From contig NC_044558.1 in assembly GCF_007565055.1 (NCBI RefSeq), positions 79,695,444 through 79,759,443 on the forward strand: a stretch of 64,000 nucleotides of DNA, written 5' to 3'. Below are positions 44,000 through 55,112 of this stretch, in pieces. Below the pieces are notes generated by a model. The model saw only the letters and a program-made list of their open reading frames with translations. It was not told the origin of the DNA and ran no database searches. Source of the DNA: Rhinopithecus roxellana. Lineage: Eukaryota; Chordata; Mammalia; Primates; Cercopithecidae. Each line of letters starts with the position of its first letter. The stretch's first letter is position 1. Both the position numbers and the translations under genes were made by a program.

Positions 44000-44925
44000 T
44001 GCGGGATCTGGCCAGCAACCTGCAATGCAACAGGGCTCTCTCTCTTTGTTCCTAAGCGGATCGGCAGGTTGAGAAATAATAGACACACACAAGATAGTGA
44101 AAGCTGGGTCCAGGGGGGTCACCGCTTTCTGGTCCCGTGGTGCCAACAATGCACTGGACATGCCAGCATTTATTATTAAGTTTAGTGAGGGCGGGGGTAA
44201 GTTAGTGAGGGATTTAGGGTCATTTGATGATGAGGTGAGATGGTCACATGGAGATGAAGTAATTCTTTAATACAACATCTGTATGCAGAAGTACATTATA
44301 CAGAGATAAGAATTTACAATACAGTGTGTGCATCAGTAATTTCTAACAGAGCCTTAAAACAGGAGCAGCAGTAATAGTTGCAGCAAAAGCTGGTTACAAA
44401 CAATTCATAGAAACAGGATGTGAAGTTTAATTTCTAACAGAGCCTTAAAACAGGAACACAGTCTTCCATAACCTATGATTAGCCAGACATTAATCAACAG
44501 TAACAGTTGCAGCAAAAGCTGGTTACAAAAAATTCATAGAAACAGGAGGTGACGTTAGACAACTGGTTAGACCAGAAATTCTCAGAAGGGAGTATGCCTT
44601 AACCCTAAAGAGGCCTAGAAGAGCCGCGGCAAGATGAGGGTGTTTATAGCCCTATCTTATCCATATGGACAGGCGCCCCCCATGCGGCCCTTTATAGGCT
44701 CCCCACGAGGGTCGCCTTCCATTCCCAGAGCTATGAACATCTGCTTTTCTGGGATAGGAATCTTGGTGATGTGAAACCTCCCTGACTGCACGTCCATTCA
44801 TAGGCTGTCCGCAGGGGGACACACATCACACGCTGTTGGCTCATTCTGGCAGTCCAACCTGGCATTGTCTTTACACAATCCTGCATGCAATTTTGTATTT
44901 ACAATAATAGGAGCATTTCATCTTT
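44000..44925 (-). mobile_element. Retroviral solo LTR (class II/ERVK-like), duplicated internal block
   Basis: Left edge TGCGGGATCTGGCC is the reverse complement of a CA-ending LTR. In sense it has an AATAAA signal near the CATTTATTATTA at 44167, then a class II-like end region. Two long imperfect repeats lie in the U3 part, 44336-44427 and 44429-44555, each with TAATTTCTAACAGAGCC and TGCAGCAAAAGCTGGTTACA. No gag, pol, pro or env beside it. Right end (about 44880-44925) and target duplication are not resolved; subfamily not named. Confidence 0.7.
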
Positions 44926-46500
44926 TATTCTGTAGCAATAGTTTCAGGGGGTCTCCCTACAATTCCTGTTTCTCTTCTCTTGCATTCCTGCAGGTTATTT
45001 GAACTTTTTAAAGGATTCATTTGGATAGGTTTATGGCATTTTAGAGTGTATATTTTTGTGTAGGTTTGGTAGTGTTCCTCTGGATGTGTCCCAAATATGC
45101 TTATATGATGTATCACAATCACTGGTGTCAACATTTTACCACAAGTAAAGTGTGAAAGCTTCATTGCCATTTAGGTTAGTTTTACTTTCCTGGTTTTAAA
45201 TGGTATTGTCTTGAGTTTTAGATGGCACTTTTTAATCAAATATGATTTTCAAAACTCATGAAGCAAAAAGTAGTCCATTGGACATATCATTTCTGTTCTT
45301 TTTATTTGTCTTTCATAATTTCTGATGCATCTAAGCTCTCTCATTTTCTTTCTGTTTCTTATTTTAACAATTTTTAATAGTAGGTCTACAGCAAATTCTT
45401 TTAGTTTTTCTTTATTTCTGATGAATAGTTTCACCAGATATAGAATTAATAGTTCTTTTCTCTCTGCACTTGAAAATATTTTATCACTTCTTCCTGTCTT
45501 CTGTGGTTCAGAGGAGAAATCCACTGTTCTTTAAATTGTTTCCCTAAAGACAATTTATCATTTCGCTTTGGCGTTTTCACATTTTTTACTTTTTGGTCAC
45601 TTTTCAAAAGTTTAATTATTAAACAATCTGGCATGCATTTTTTGTCAGTTTTCTCAGCTTCTGGGATATGTAGGTTTGTATCTTTCACCAAATTTGGCAT
45701 GTTTTAAGACATTCTTTCTTAAGTCAATCTTTCAGCTACTTTTTTACTCCTCTCCTTTTGGAAATGCAATGATACAGACACTGAGTCTTTTCGTATTGTC
45801 TCACAGGTCACTGAAGCTCTATTTATTTATTTCAGTCTATTCTCTCTCTGCTATTCAAATTGGATAAATTTTCTTTTTCTTTACTTAAATTCAGTGCTTC
45901 TGTCCTCTGTTATCTCCATTCTATTACTGAGCTCACGCTGTTACTGTATTTCTTAGTTATAACATTTCCACTTGGTTTTTAAAATAGCATTTACTGCTTC
46001 ACTGAGATTTTATATTTTCTTCTGTTTTGAAAGATTTTGTAACTGATTGTTGAGACACCATTTTATGATGCCTGCTTTAAGTTTCTTTTAGATAATTCCA
46101 ATATCTTATTCATCTTAGCATTGGCATCAGTTATTATTTTTTTTTTTTCATTTAAGTTGTGATTTTTTGGCATCCTGATATGGTAATTTCTATATCATTC
46201 TGTAAAATTTGTCAATTACGTTAGGAAACTGCTTTTATGATTCTCATTCCTATTTTGCTTATCTTACAATACCACAGGTTATTTGAACTTTGTTAGGATT
46301 CCATTCTGATTTATTTAGTGTTTTAGAGCATGTATTTTCGTGTAGGTTTGGGAGTGGTTGTTCTGGGTGTGTCACAATATGTTTGTGTGATGTATTGCAA
46401 TCTACTGGTGCCAACATTTTATCACAACAACTGAAATGTGAAAACTTGCTTTCATTCTGTTTTTGTTTGTTTTTGTTTGTTTGTTTGTTTGTTTAACTAG
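44926..46500 (-). mobile_element. L1M LINE, antisense, second part
   Basis: CACTGGTGTCAACATTTTAC, AATAGTAGGTCTACAGCAAA, AAATATTTTATCACTTCTTC, AGAGGAGAAATCCACTG, CTTTGGCGTTTTCAC, CACAGGTCACTGAAGCTCTA and CATTTCCACTTGGTTTTTAA run in the antisense order of an old L1M. A stretch near its left end (44990-45172) appears a second time at 46277-46445. Confidence 0.75.
46463..46494. repeat. (TTTG)n tandem repeat
   Basis: About seven TTTG/TTTTTG units at the right edge of the L1M region. Low complexity. Confidence 0.9.
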
Positions 46501-46867
46501 GCAGTTACTTTGTTGATGTTTAGCATGTGGGTCTTGGTCAGTTTTGTGGACTATGGTTCCAAAGAGAGCTTAATTTTCAGAGCCCTTGTGATATTATTTT
46601 GGTCTGCTTGGTTTATCTAGTGCCACTAGAGCTCTCATGGGTCCCTGCTGGCTTTGCCTAAGGGGCTAAAAGGGATTTCTCGGGCCAGACTGGTAGGTGT
46701 CTTTCAGAAGGGAAGAGTTTGGTGGTGGGATCCCCTTACCAGAGTCCTTCAATTAGCCCAATGTCTCTGGGCAGAAGAAAGAAGTTTCCAGCCCACAAGG
46801 ACCAAGAGGCTTCCTAGACTATGCTGCTTCTTAGGCCTCTCACCCAAATGTCAACACTTTTATACCA
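46501..46867. other. Unclassified, possibly more antisense L1M
   Basis: GCCACTAGAGCTCTCATGG and CTGCTGGCTTTGCCTAAGG may belong to the same L1M. Not firm. An 85-codon frame (46654-46911) has no recognisable product. Confidence 0.35.
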
Positions 46868-47308
46868 TGTTAGTTTCCTATTGCTCCTGTGACAAATCAT
46901 CACAAACTTAGTGGCTTAAAACAGTACAAGTTTATTTTCTATTTTGGAAAGAGAGAAGTCTGAAATGGATGTCTCTGGGTTAGAATTGAGGGCCCCTCTC
47001 TAGATCCCCATAGAGTGGAACCCATTTTCTCATCTTTTCCAGACTCTGGAGGCTTCCCAATTGCTCACCTTGTGGCCCTCTTTAATCTCCAAGGCCAACA
47101 ATGGCTGGTCAAGACTTTCTTCCTACCTAACAGTCTCCGTCTTCTGCCTCCTGTGTCACTTCTAAGAACCCTGGTAATAGCATTGAGCTCATTCATATAA
47201 CCCAGGCTAATCTTCTCATCTCAAGGTCAACTTCTTAGCAATATTAATTCTATTGGCTACCTAAATTTCCCCTTGCCATGTTACCTATCATATTTACTGG
47301 TTCTGGGG
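46868..47308 (-). mobile_element. MLT1-type LTR, part 1
   Basis: TGTTAGTTTCCTATTGCTCC at the left; AAACTTAGTGGCTTAAAACA, GAGAAGTCTGAAATGGATG, CTCAAGGTCAACTTCTTAGC, CCCTTGCCATGTTACC and TTACTGGTTCTGGGG. Interrupted at 47309 by another LTR; its last bases follow at 47677. Confidence 0.75.
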
Positions 47309-47676
47309 TGTCTTAGTCTGTTTTGTGTTGCTATAATGGAATACCACAGTCTGGGTAATTTATAATGAACAGAAATATATTTGTCTCACAATTCCAAAAG
47401 CTAGAAACTCCAAGATTGAGGAATCATATCTGGTGACAACCTTCCTGCTGCATCATAACATGTTGGAAGGCATCACATGGGTGAGACAGAAAGGAAACTG
47501 GGCCAAACTTTTCATTTCATAAGGAACCCACCCTCATAATAACGGCGTTAATTTATTCATGTAGGCAGAGCCTTCATGACCTAATCATGTTTTATAGGCC
47601 CCACCTCTCAATACTGCTGCATTGGGGGTTAAGTTTCCAACACATATTCTTTGGGGAACATATTCAAACCATAGCA
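47309..47676 (-). mobile_element. ERVL-MaLR solo LTR (MST/MLT1-type), nested
   Basis: TGTCTTAGTCTGTTTTGTGT at the left, right end TTCAAACCATAGCA. Inner CCACAGTCTGGGTAATTTAT, ATGACCTAATCATGTTTTAT and CATTGGGGGTTAAGTTTCC in order. Lies inside the older MLT1-type LTR. Confidence 0.82.
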
Positions 47677-47720
47677 TGAGAATTAAGATCTGGACAATTA
47701 TGGGGATGAGGCAATTATAT
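47677..47720 (-). mobile_element. MLT1-type LTR, part 2
   Basis: GAATTAAGATCTGGACAATT and ATGGGGATGAGGC continue the LTR after its GGTTCTGGGG block at 47299. Short. Confidence 0.5.
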
Positions 47721-50313
47721 TGCTTGCAACATATACCTCAAGATCTCCAGGTACCCTTTCCCCATGGTGGTCGGCACCTCATTATAGAACTTGTGAACTC
47801 CAGGCAATTAATGTGCTTCATTAAGACAAAAAGAATACCCTTGCAATATGTTGTTGCAGGCATAAAGCATAATATAGCAAATAATCATGTGCTCAGTACT
47901 TTAGGGATAAAAATTATGAATAAAATCTATGAAATCTCTAAATTATAAAACCCTAATTTTAATCCCTCCATGAAAACTACTATTTGTGGGGATAGTTTTT
48001 TAACTTTGGGTACTTCTTGGCATGAAAACTCAAAAGCACTGTTTATAATTTCAAGTAGGAATATGCATAAAGGAGAAGTTTTACATTTACTGTGATTTAG
48101 TATATGGTCTACTCATATTTCAAAAAGATATCTAATATATTTCAATATATTTTACTTTATCTCATCTAATAAATTCCTTGTAAGCAGCAGTGCTAATAAT
48201 TTTTAAAGCTGTTAAAAAATTATTGGTCAATATCATATTTGTCATAAATTTACCCTAACTTTGGAAACAGGCCCAGCAGCCAATTTTGCATTGCTTCTTG
48301 CAAAGGATCCATAATTCACAATTATCATTGACTTAAATACAAGATATTTAATCCTGTGAAGCGCAAGGTTTGTTTGAATAAAAAATGTTTCCCCTTTAAT
48401 TATAGGTTTTGATCAAGCTAATTTTGGCATACTATTCAGTCCATGGTCTCTGCATTGCTAACACCACTTTTAATATGGAGAAGGGCTCAAGAAAGGACTC
48501 AGGGGAAGAGCAGAGTTAGGAAAATAACCAAAATATGTGTTGGGGACACAGAAAGCTCTAAGTCGCCTGTTTCAGCAAAAATATAGACGTTTGGGTTCTT
48601 TGATTGTGACAGTGTGTGATTCAAGTAATCAAAACATCTTGGTGAGGCATTTAAGTTTATTTTTGGTCTCCAGACAGGGATGTTAGAAGCTATGGCAAAC
48701 TATTTGTCTGCTGTCGGTCTCTGGGTGTGACTTTGGAAGAAATGGGGTGTAAGGGCTTCCTGCCCTTCCTTTTCGGAAGGAGTTACTCCTGAGCCTGGCT
48801 GTAGGGCAGGAAGTGACATCACCAATGTGCTGGGTGTTGGTGGAGGCTGCACGTGTTATCCACTAGGGGACATTGAGTGTCCTCGAAGGTCAATGGAAAT
48901 GCCTTTAAAGCATGTGGATGCCAAGTCAGCCCATTTAAGCCACAGATCATGCAACAAGCATTTGACACCAAAGCTAAAGCTCCCCTTCCAGAGAAAGAAT
49001 GTGGTCTGCTAGATATTTTATTTGGGAAAATTACATTTATTAACTAATTTGGAGCTATATAGTCCCAGACAGAAAGGTTTTACTGAGAAAATATCAGAAT
49101 CCACACTAAAGTTTTGTAATGCTTTTCATGTATGGGAGCTATTGGAAAATCTAGACAGTTCACTCAATTAGGAAATAATATCCTAACAATATCACCAACA
49201 TAATATGAAAATGTCAAATTTTCAGCAAATTCTTCTTTATCCATGTTAAATTGGTACTGTGGAAACATGCTCTAGAAAATACTTTATTTTGCAATGGTGA
49301 TCATTGCCCTGACAATTGCCTTTCTTGTTAAAATGGGGCTCACAACATGTATTGATTTCTGCAATAAGAGACACTGAAAGGTTCCATGGAAAATGAATAC
49401 AGGGCTGCATCAGAGGCACCTGCTGAGGACCAGTGGCCAGAGTGAGCTGTGTTCATGCTGGCTCAACAGATATCTCAGAGCCAGAAAACCACAACATCTG
49501 CGCAGCTGTGCCTTTCCCCACCCCTGGGAGTGCAGCCTCCTCAGGTCGTGGCTGCAGAATCATGAAGTAGAGGCCATGGCCACTCCCCTTGCTCATTTGC
49601 TATACTCACCGTGCTGCCCGCTCAGCTGCATGGGCAGGTGCGATGCCTTCCTTACCCATCATTTTCTCTAATCAGGTGGAGGGAGGCTTTTCCCTTTCAC
49701 CTGAGGTCAAGGCTTCCTCAGCATAGAAAACACATCTCCAAGAAAAGATGAGGACATTCGGGGTTCGAGGAAAGTGCTAATTTTCCTGGGTTTGTGTGTT
49801 TTTGTTTGATTAAGAAAAATTGTATTTGGATAAACAAACACTAGCCATCATCATATTCACTCCCTCCGCTGTATGGAACCCTTCCCTTGTCATGAGCATC
49901 TCTTATTACTTATACATATTTAAAAAAAAAACAGCAACAACTTATTTACAAGATATGGGTCCATCTAAAGACAAGAGAAGCCCAGCAAATTCCTCTTTTT
50001 CTTTTAAAGAGCAATGCCAACACAAGTTGACAGAAACTGTGGAGTATATTAATATTGACATTTTCTAGATAAATACTGTCAACACATGCAAAAGCATTGT
50101 AACCTAATTGTAGTAGTCACTTGTAATTATTGCATTTGTTAAAATGTTAATTTACAGCAACTGCAAATTTGTATTGGAGAAACAAGATGTAAGCTTCAAG
50201 TTGTTTAAGGACTGTCTGTCTTCTTCCCATCCTTCAATGGCACTCTCGTAGTGCCGCAGCTTTCCTTGCAGATAATGCTAAAGAATTCACCTGAGGCCAG
50301 TGGGAAATTCAGT
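47721..50313. other. Longest stretch of unique DNA
   Basis: About 2.6 kb with no repeat family that I can name, moderately AT-rich. Frames of 60-92 codons (47622-47948, 48827-49012, 49393-49671, 49820-50068) have no protein features or splice-site support. It is the best place in the window to look for conserved non-coding DNA besides the paired element. Confidence 0.45.
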
Positions 50314-50719
50314 ATAATATAGTTTGGATATTTGTCCCCACTCAAATCTCATGTCGGAATGTAATCCCCAACGTTGGAGATGGATCCTGGTGGCAGGTGT
50401 TTGGGTCTTGGGAATGGATCTCTCATGGCCTGGTGCCGTCCTTGCAATAGTGAGTGAGTAGCTGCAAGATTTGGTTGTTTACGTGTGTGGCACCTCCTGT
50501 CCCACTCTCTCTTGCTCCCCCTCTTTCCACGTAAGGTGCCTGTTCCCATTTCACCTTCTGCCATGAGTAAAAGCTCCCTGAGGTCTCCCCAGAAGCGGAG
50601 CAGATGCTGGCACCATGCTTGTACAGCCTGCAGAACTGTAAGCCAATTAAGCCTCTTTTCTTTATAAATGACCCGGTTTCAGCTATTTCTTTACAGCAAT
50701 GTGAGAACAGCCTAACTCA
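50314..50719 (+). mobile_element. ERVL-MaLR solo LTR (MSTA-type)
   Basis: TAATATAGTTTGGATATTTG at the left; CACTCAAATCTCATGTCGGA, GAGATGGATCCTGGTGGCAG, CTCCCTGAGGTCTCCCCAG, AGCCAATTAAGCCTCTTTTC and GAGAACAGCCTAACTCA at the right. Target duplication not clear. Confidence 0.9.
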
Positions 50720-50799
50720 AAGGGCCCATGCAAACGGCCCCGCAAGCATCCTCCAGTCACACCCCACCATGCCATGAAACACCCACTTGAGTTGATCAG

Positions 50800-51010
50800 T
50801 CTTCAGTGGTGAGGAACAAGGCTTTAGAGTCAGAGAGGTTTGGGTTCCATTCCCGAAACTGATACTTGCTATGTATAAAAGTCATCTTTTAGGCAAATCC
50901 AATTTTCAAATCCATAAAATGTGAAAAATTAAAGTACCTGGTTCATTGGGTGGTTAGGGAGAATATGAGATGCTAGATGTAAAGTAATCAGCACCACTGC
51001 TACCTTTTAA
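50800..51010 (+). mobile_element. MIR SINE
   Basis: AAGGCTTTAGAGTCAGAGAG, TTTGGGTTCCATTCCCGAAA, CCATAAAATGTGAAAAATTA and GGTGGTTAGGGAGAATATGA follow MIR in sense order. Confidence 0.72.
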
Positions 51011-52117
51011 GTCTACTTCTCAGTTAATAATAACTATCATTATTAATTATAAAATAACATTATTATTCTTTTTCCAAATATAAGCATTTATTAATAATAA
51101 GTTTTACTCTGCAATTTTGCTGTGAATTTCTGAAGATGAAGGACTGATATTTTTCCAGTCACTGGTCCTAGCACAGCACTATTTATGAAGATGAGGTTTA
51201 GTGAGTATTGGAAACATGGACTCAGAGAACCAAAAGTAATAGCAGACATTTCATATTCTGCCTTTAAAAATAGCTGGCACAGCAACATGCCTATAATTAT
51301 CTAATCAGATTATATACAAACTTTTAGTTTAGCTCCACCCTAAACTAAATCAATGCAATAGTTTTAGCTTACTACAGAATTGAAAAATTATATTTTTTCC
51401 ATTATTAAAACAAAAAGCACACTCTCTCATGCACTTTCTCTCTCTCTCACACACACACACTCTCTCTCTGTCATCTTTTTCCTCCCTCCTAAAACCAAAT
51501 GGCAAAATAAAGATTTGAAAATGTCTCATGATGGGAACACAAATGTTTATTAGATTATTTCTCTATACTTTTCTGCAGGATTGACATGTGTCTCAAATTT
51601 TTTAAAACCTTAATGTTCGTTTCTCTGGATCAAGCAGCACCTTTCCAGATGAGAGTCTTGTCTAATGATATATGATAAAGATTTAACAACTGGATCTGTG
51701 AAAATAAAAACCTGAATTTTTAGTGTTTGCCAATTTCCTTGGTGTAAATACGCTCACAGTGGCCAATTTCAGGGAAACTCACACCTAGAATTAGAGAGAG
51801 ATGCATACCATCAGCCCTTGAGAGCCAGTACAAGCCAAATCCAGAACACCACAAGACTTTGAAAACAATTTTTTGCTGGTGGTAGTACCATGAGGTAAAG
51901 CTCAAAAAATAAGATTAATTCCGGTAACAAAATGTCCCTTGATCACAGGTATCGAATCCAGATTTTAGTTTTGGACTATGGCAGTCACACAAACTTTGGG
52001 TGGATTTTTTTTTTTTTTTTTTTTTTTGAGTTCCAGTATTGGGCAGGAAAAAAATCGCTACACAACTGTGATGAATGCATTTATTAAAATTCAGGTGAGC
52101 AAATATTGTCTATATAG
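51011..52117. other. Unique AT-rich DNA with simple repeats
   Basis: CT/CA-rich patch at 51421-51470 and a T-run at 52007-52028. The T-run is followed by GAGTTCCAGTATTGGGC, which is not Alu. No gene. Confidence 0.45.
51421..51470. repeat. (CT)n/(CA)n mixed microsatellite
   Basis: CTCTCTCACACACACACACT and flanking CT units; polypyrimidine on the + strand. Confidence 0.9.
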
Positions 52118-52205
52118 CAGTTCTTAACCTCTTTTTGATGACATAAGCTTTTTGGATAATATGATGAAAGCTATGAACCTCTCATAAGGAAAGTGCACAA
52201 GTAAC
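52118..52205. mobile_element. Small DNA-transposon-like fragment
   Basis: GCAGTTCTTAACCTCTTTTT, GATGAAAGCTATGAACCTCT and GAAAGTGCAC match the end of a common MER-type DNA transposon. Name and strand not decided. Confidence 0.4.
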
Positions 52206-53094
52206 AGGATATTGAAATGGGACTCTATCTTGGTTTGGCTGGTCCCAAAATGCCAAGGTTAAAACAGGTAGGTCAACTGCCTCCCCCTCCTGCAGCTTCA
52301 GTGATGAGCTGGACCCCCCAAGGCAGTACATGCTGCGTCAGAGTGCCAGGGCTTCGGCATCACTGGCTATCTGCTGAACCTGCAAGGTCAGGATACTCCA
52401 AGACAGCCTTAGAGGGGCTCTCAGACACTACCCTTCACTTGCCTCTTTCCAGAATGAGGGGTTAAGTCAAAGACCAAGAGTAAGGAAGTCTTTGAATAGG
52501 GTTGCTGAGGCAGACTGTATTTTCTGATATTCGTGGGGGACAGTGAGGGGTGCCTTCCTTGCATCAAACCAAGTTGGAGTTTTCAAGAGAAAAACAGAAA
52601 ATGTAACATAAGATACTTGGAAGTTGGGGAAATAAAGAGAGGAATATAAGCCCCACCAGAAGAAATATAAAAGCGAAGAATTTTGGTTGTAACCGACAAC
52701 CTGACAACAGGCAAAGACAGAAGGAGGAGGCATGGAAGGTGAGTGTCACTCCTACCAATGGTGAAGGTGTGTGTTTTCGGGGATGACATGTGACTCCGTT
52801 CTTCTTCTTTGTGAGACAGAATGGGCTTGAGAACATTTTTAAGGATTTTATCATGGAAATTGTCCAAGGGTGGGAAAAGGAACTGTAGCAAACAGAGGTT
52901 GCACAGGTTGAGTCATGGTAACCGGAGAGGCTGAAGGGCAAGTCATCAGTAGACAGCAAAGCAGTAGCCACACCAAGACAGCTGAGTCAGAGGACGCCAG
53001 GTTGGGGATGTCCAAGGAGACCAGGTAAGCCCACATGGAAGAACTGTATATTGACATTGAATACTGCATATGTGCTTATAATGGCCAAACAATT
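52206..53094. other. Unique DNA, nothing recognised
   Basis: Several overlapping antisense frames up to 135 codons (52564-52971) occur, in more than one frame on the same strand, without domain or splice features. I do not call a gene. No repeat family that I can name. Confidence 0.4.
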
Positions 53095-53808
53095 TACTGA
53101 ATAGTAAGTTTAAAGCTTACTATAAAGTTACAGTAATCAATGCAGTAATCAATTCAGTGTATTTTTGGTATACACAGAGATGTGCACCAATGGAACAGAA
53201 TAGAGTTTAAAAACAGATCAACACATATGATTCATTGATTTTCAACCAAGGTGCCAATGCAGTTCAGTGAGGAAAAGGATAATCTTTCAACAAATATTGC
53301 TGGAAGAACTAGATTTTCTAAAAGAAAAAAATGAACTTTGTTTCCTTATACCATACATAAAATTACTTGAAATGGTACCTAGACCTTAATGTAAGAGACA
53401 AAATTACAAAACATCCATAAGAAAACTTAGGAGAAATCTTTAAAAACTTCATGTAGGAAAATATTTCTTATATGGAACATCTCCCCAAAAAAGCATGAAC
53501 AAAAAATAAAAATAATTCATTTTTATTAAAATTAAAACATCCTCTCTATGAAATACATCAACTAAAAATGGAAAAGGCAAACTGCAGACTTTAATAAAAT
53601 ATTTATAAAATATGTACCCAACAAATAATGTGTATCCAGAATATACTAGATCTCAATAATAATTACTCTTATGATAATAATTTCATAGCTTTTATAATTC
53701 AATCATAAGACAAGCATGATAAATGTGAAAAAGACTTGGGTAGGCATTTCACAAATAAATAATATGAGTGTCTAATAAGTCCATGAAAATCTCCTAAATA
53801 TTATTTGT
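53095..53808 (+). mobile_element. L1 LINE ORF2 3' part
   Basis: CCAATGGAACAGAATAGAGT, ATTTTCAACCAAGGTGCC, GGATAATCTTTCAACAAATA, GTAAGAGACAAAATTACAAA, AGGAGAAATCTTTAAAAAC and ACTGCAGACTTTAATAAAAT follow L1 ORF2, sense, with many stops. Interrupted by an Alu at 53809. Confidence 0.85.
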
Positions 53809-53970
53809 GGGCCAGGCTTGGTGGTTCACACCTGTATTCCCAGTATTTTGGGAGGCTGAGGCAGGAGGATGGCTTGAGCCCAGGAGTTTGAGGCTGCAGT
53901 GTGCTGTGATCGCACCACTGCACTCCAGCATGGGTGACAGAGTGAGAGCTCCTCTCAAAAAAAATAAATA
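53809..53970 (+). mobile_element. Alu SINE (J type), internally deleted
   Basis: GGGCCAGGCTTGGTGGTTCA at the left, then left-arm sequence to CCCAGGAGTTTGAG, joined directly to the right-arm part GGCTGCAGTGTGCTGTGATC; A-tail at 53958. Roughly 130 bases of the middle are missing. Confidence 0.88.
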
Positions 53971-53984
53971 CATAAAAATGAAAA

Positions 53985-54104
53985 GAATAAAACCATACAA
54001 TTACATCTATTAGAATAGCTAAACTGAAAACAACTGACTGTAACAATGGCTAGTGAGGACATAGAGCAGCTGGAACTCTCATACACTGCTGATGATATTG
54101 CAAA
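53985..54104 (+). mobile_element. L1 LINE ORF2 3' part, continued
   Basis: CATCTATTAGAATAGCTAAA, ACTGTAACAATGGCTAGTGA, GCTGGAACTCTCATACACTG and CTGATGATATTGCAAA continue the L1 before the Alu. It then abuts antisense L1 sequence. Confidence 0.82.
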
Positions 54105-54600
54105 TTCACTGATCCTTTCTTCTTTTATGTCTAAACTAGTATTTATTACATCAGCAATATTTCAGCCCAAATATTGCATTTTCATGTCTAAAAGTTTTGT
54201 TTGTGTTTTTAACATTTCATTTCTCTATTAGCTTCATGCTTTCCTTGTACATATTTCTAGGAGCTGTTTCATATTCTTGTCTGCTAGTTTCACCCTTGGT
54301 CATTTCTGGGTACACCGTTACTGGCTGAATTTTCTCCCGTTTATAGGTCACACTTTTTTTCCAAGAGTATTACATGCCTAGAAGTTTTTTATTTAATGCT
54401 TGACATTTGTATTTATATTAAGTGTCTGAATTTTTTTTGGTTTCCTTTAAAGGGTGTTGGGCTTTAGTTTGTCACGCATTTAAATTACTTGTCAATCGTT
54501 GGAGGCCTGTGGCTTTGTGGCCTGTTTTCAGATTTCACTAAGGTGTGTCTACAGTAGCCTTCACTCTAGGAATCGTTCATTCCTATTATAATGTGTAACC
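54105..54600 (-). mobile_element. L1M LINE, antisense
   Basis: TTCACTGATCCTTTCTTCTT, TTTTCATGTCTAAAAGTTTT, TCATATTCTTGTCTGCTAGT and GGTCATTTCTGGGTACACCG follow an old L1M region in antisense, same type as 44926-46500. Right end approximate. Confidence 0.65.
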
Positions 54601-55104
54601 TTTTGGAGCCTCGCTGCTAAACGCTCCAGATGATCCCCAAGGAATTTCCAGTCTGGCTGATCAGACCTCAAATGTCTCTCACCGGATGAGTTCATCACAA
54701 CTCCCACTTCCTTTTTTGCCTGTGTTTCGGAAGTTTTCATTCAGCAAAGACTAAAGGTGACCCCAAAGCAGATTTACGGTTTTTTGTTATGTTTTGTTTT
54801 GCAGAACTTTCAATTGCCTTGAGCTTCCAAATTCAGAGCTTCCTCTACTCAGAGAAGTCACTATGCTGTGTTTGGTTTCCACAGGCCTTTGTCTGTGCTC
54901 CAGATATTGCTTTTAGAAAAAAAGTATCACCATTGCCAGGCTCACCTCATTTGTATTCCTTCTCTCAGGAATAAATTCTTACATTGTATATTATATAATG
55001 TCTGAAAATTGTTGTTTCACATATTTTTTGTGGTTTTATTGCTGTCTATAGATAAAAGTCCAGTATGGTAATTGTTTCTCAATTCATAGTCAGCGGTAGA
55101 TATC
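54601..55104. other. Unclassified
   Basis: May contain further decayed antisense L1. No gene feature. 61-codon frame at 54789-54974 has no recognisable product. Confidence 0.35.
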
Positions 55105-55112
55105 TACTAGAC

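Noticed and set aside
44000..44925. LTR as one end of a full provirus
   Set aside because: L1M sequence lies on both sides and no gag, pol or env similarity adjoins, so it is a solo LTR.
52007..52060. T-run as the tail of an antisense Alu
   Set aside because: The following GAGTTCCAGTATTGGGC is not Alu sequence. Kept only as a homopolymer.
52564..52971. 135-codon antisense frame and two overlapping antisense frames
   Set aside because: Several frames are open on the same strand, which reflects base composition. No conserved protein feature seen.
53095..54104. L1 ORF2 similarity as a possible coding gene
   Set aside because: Fragmented, with stops and an Alu inside. A dead L1 copy.
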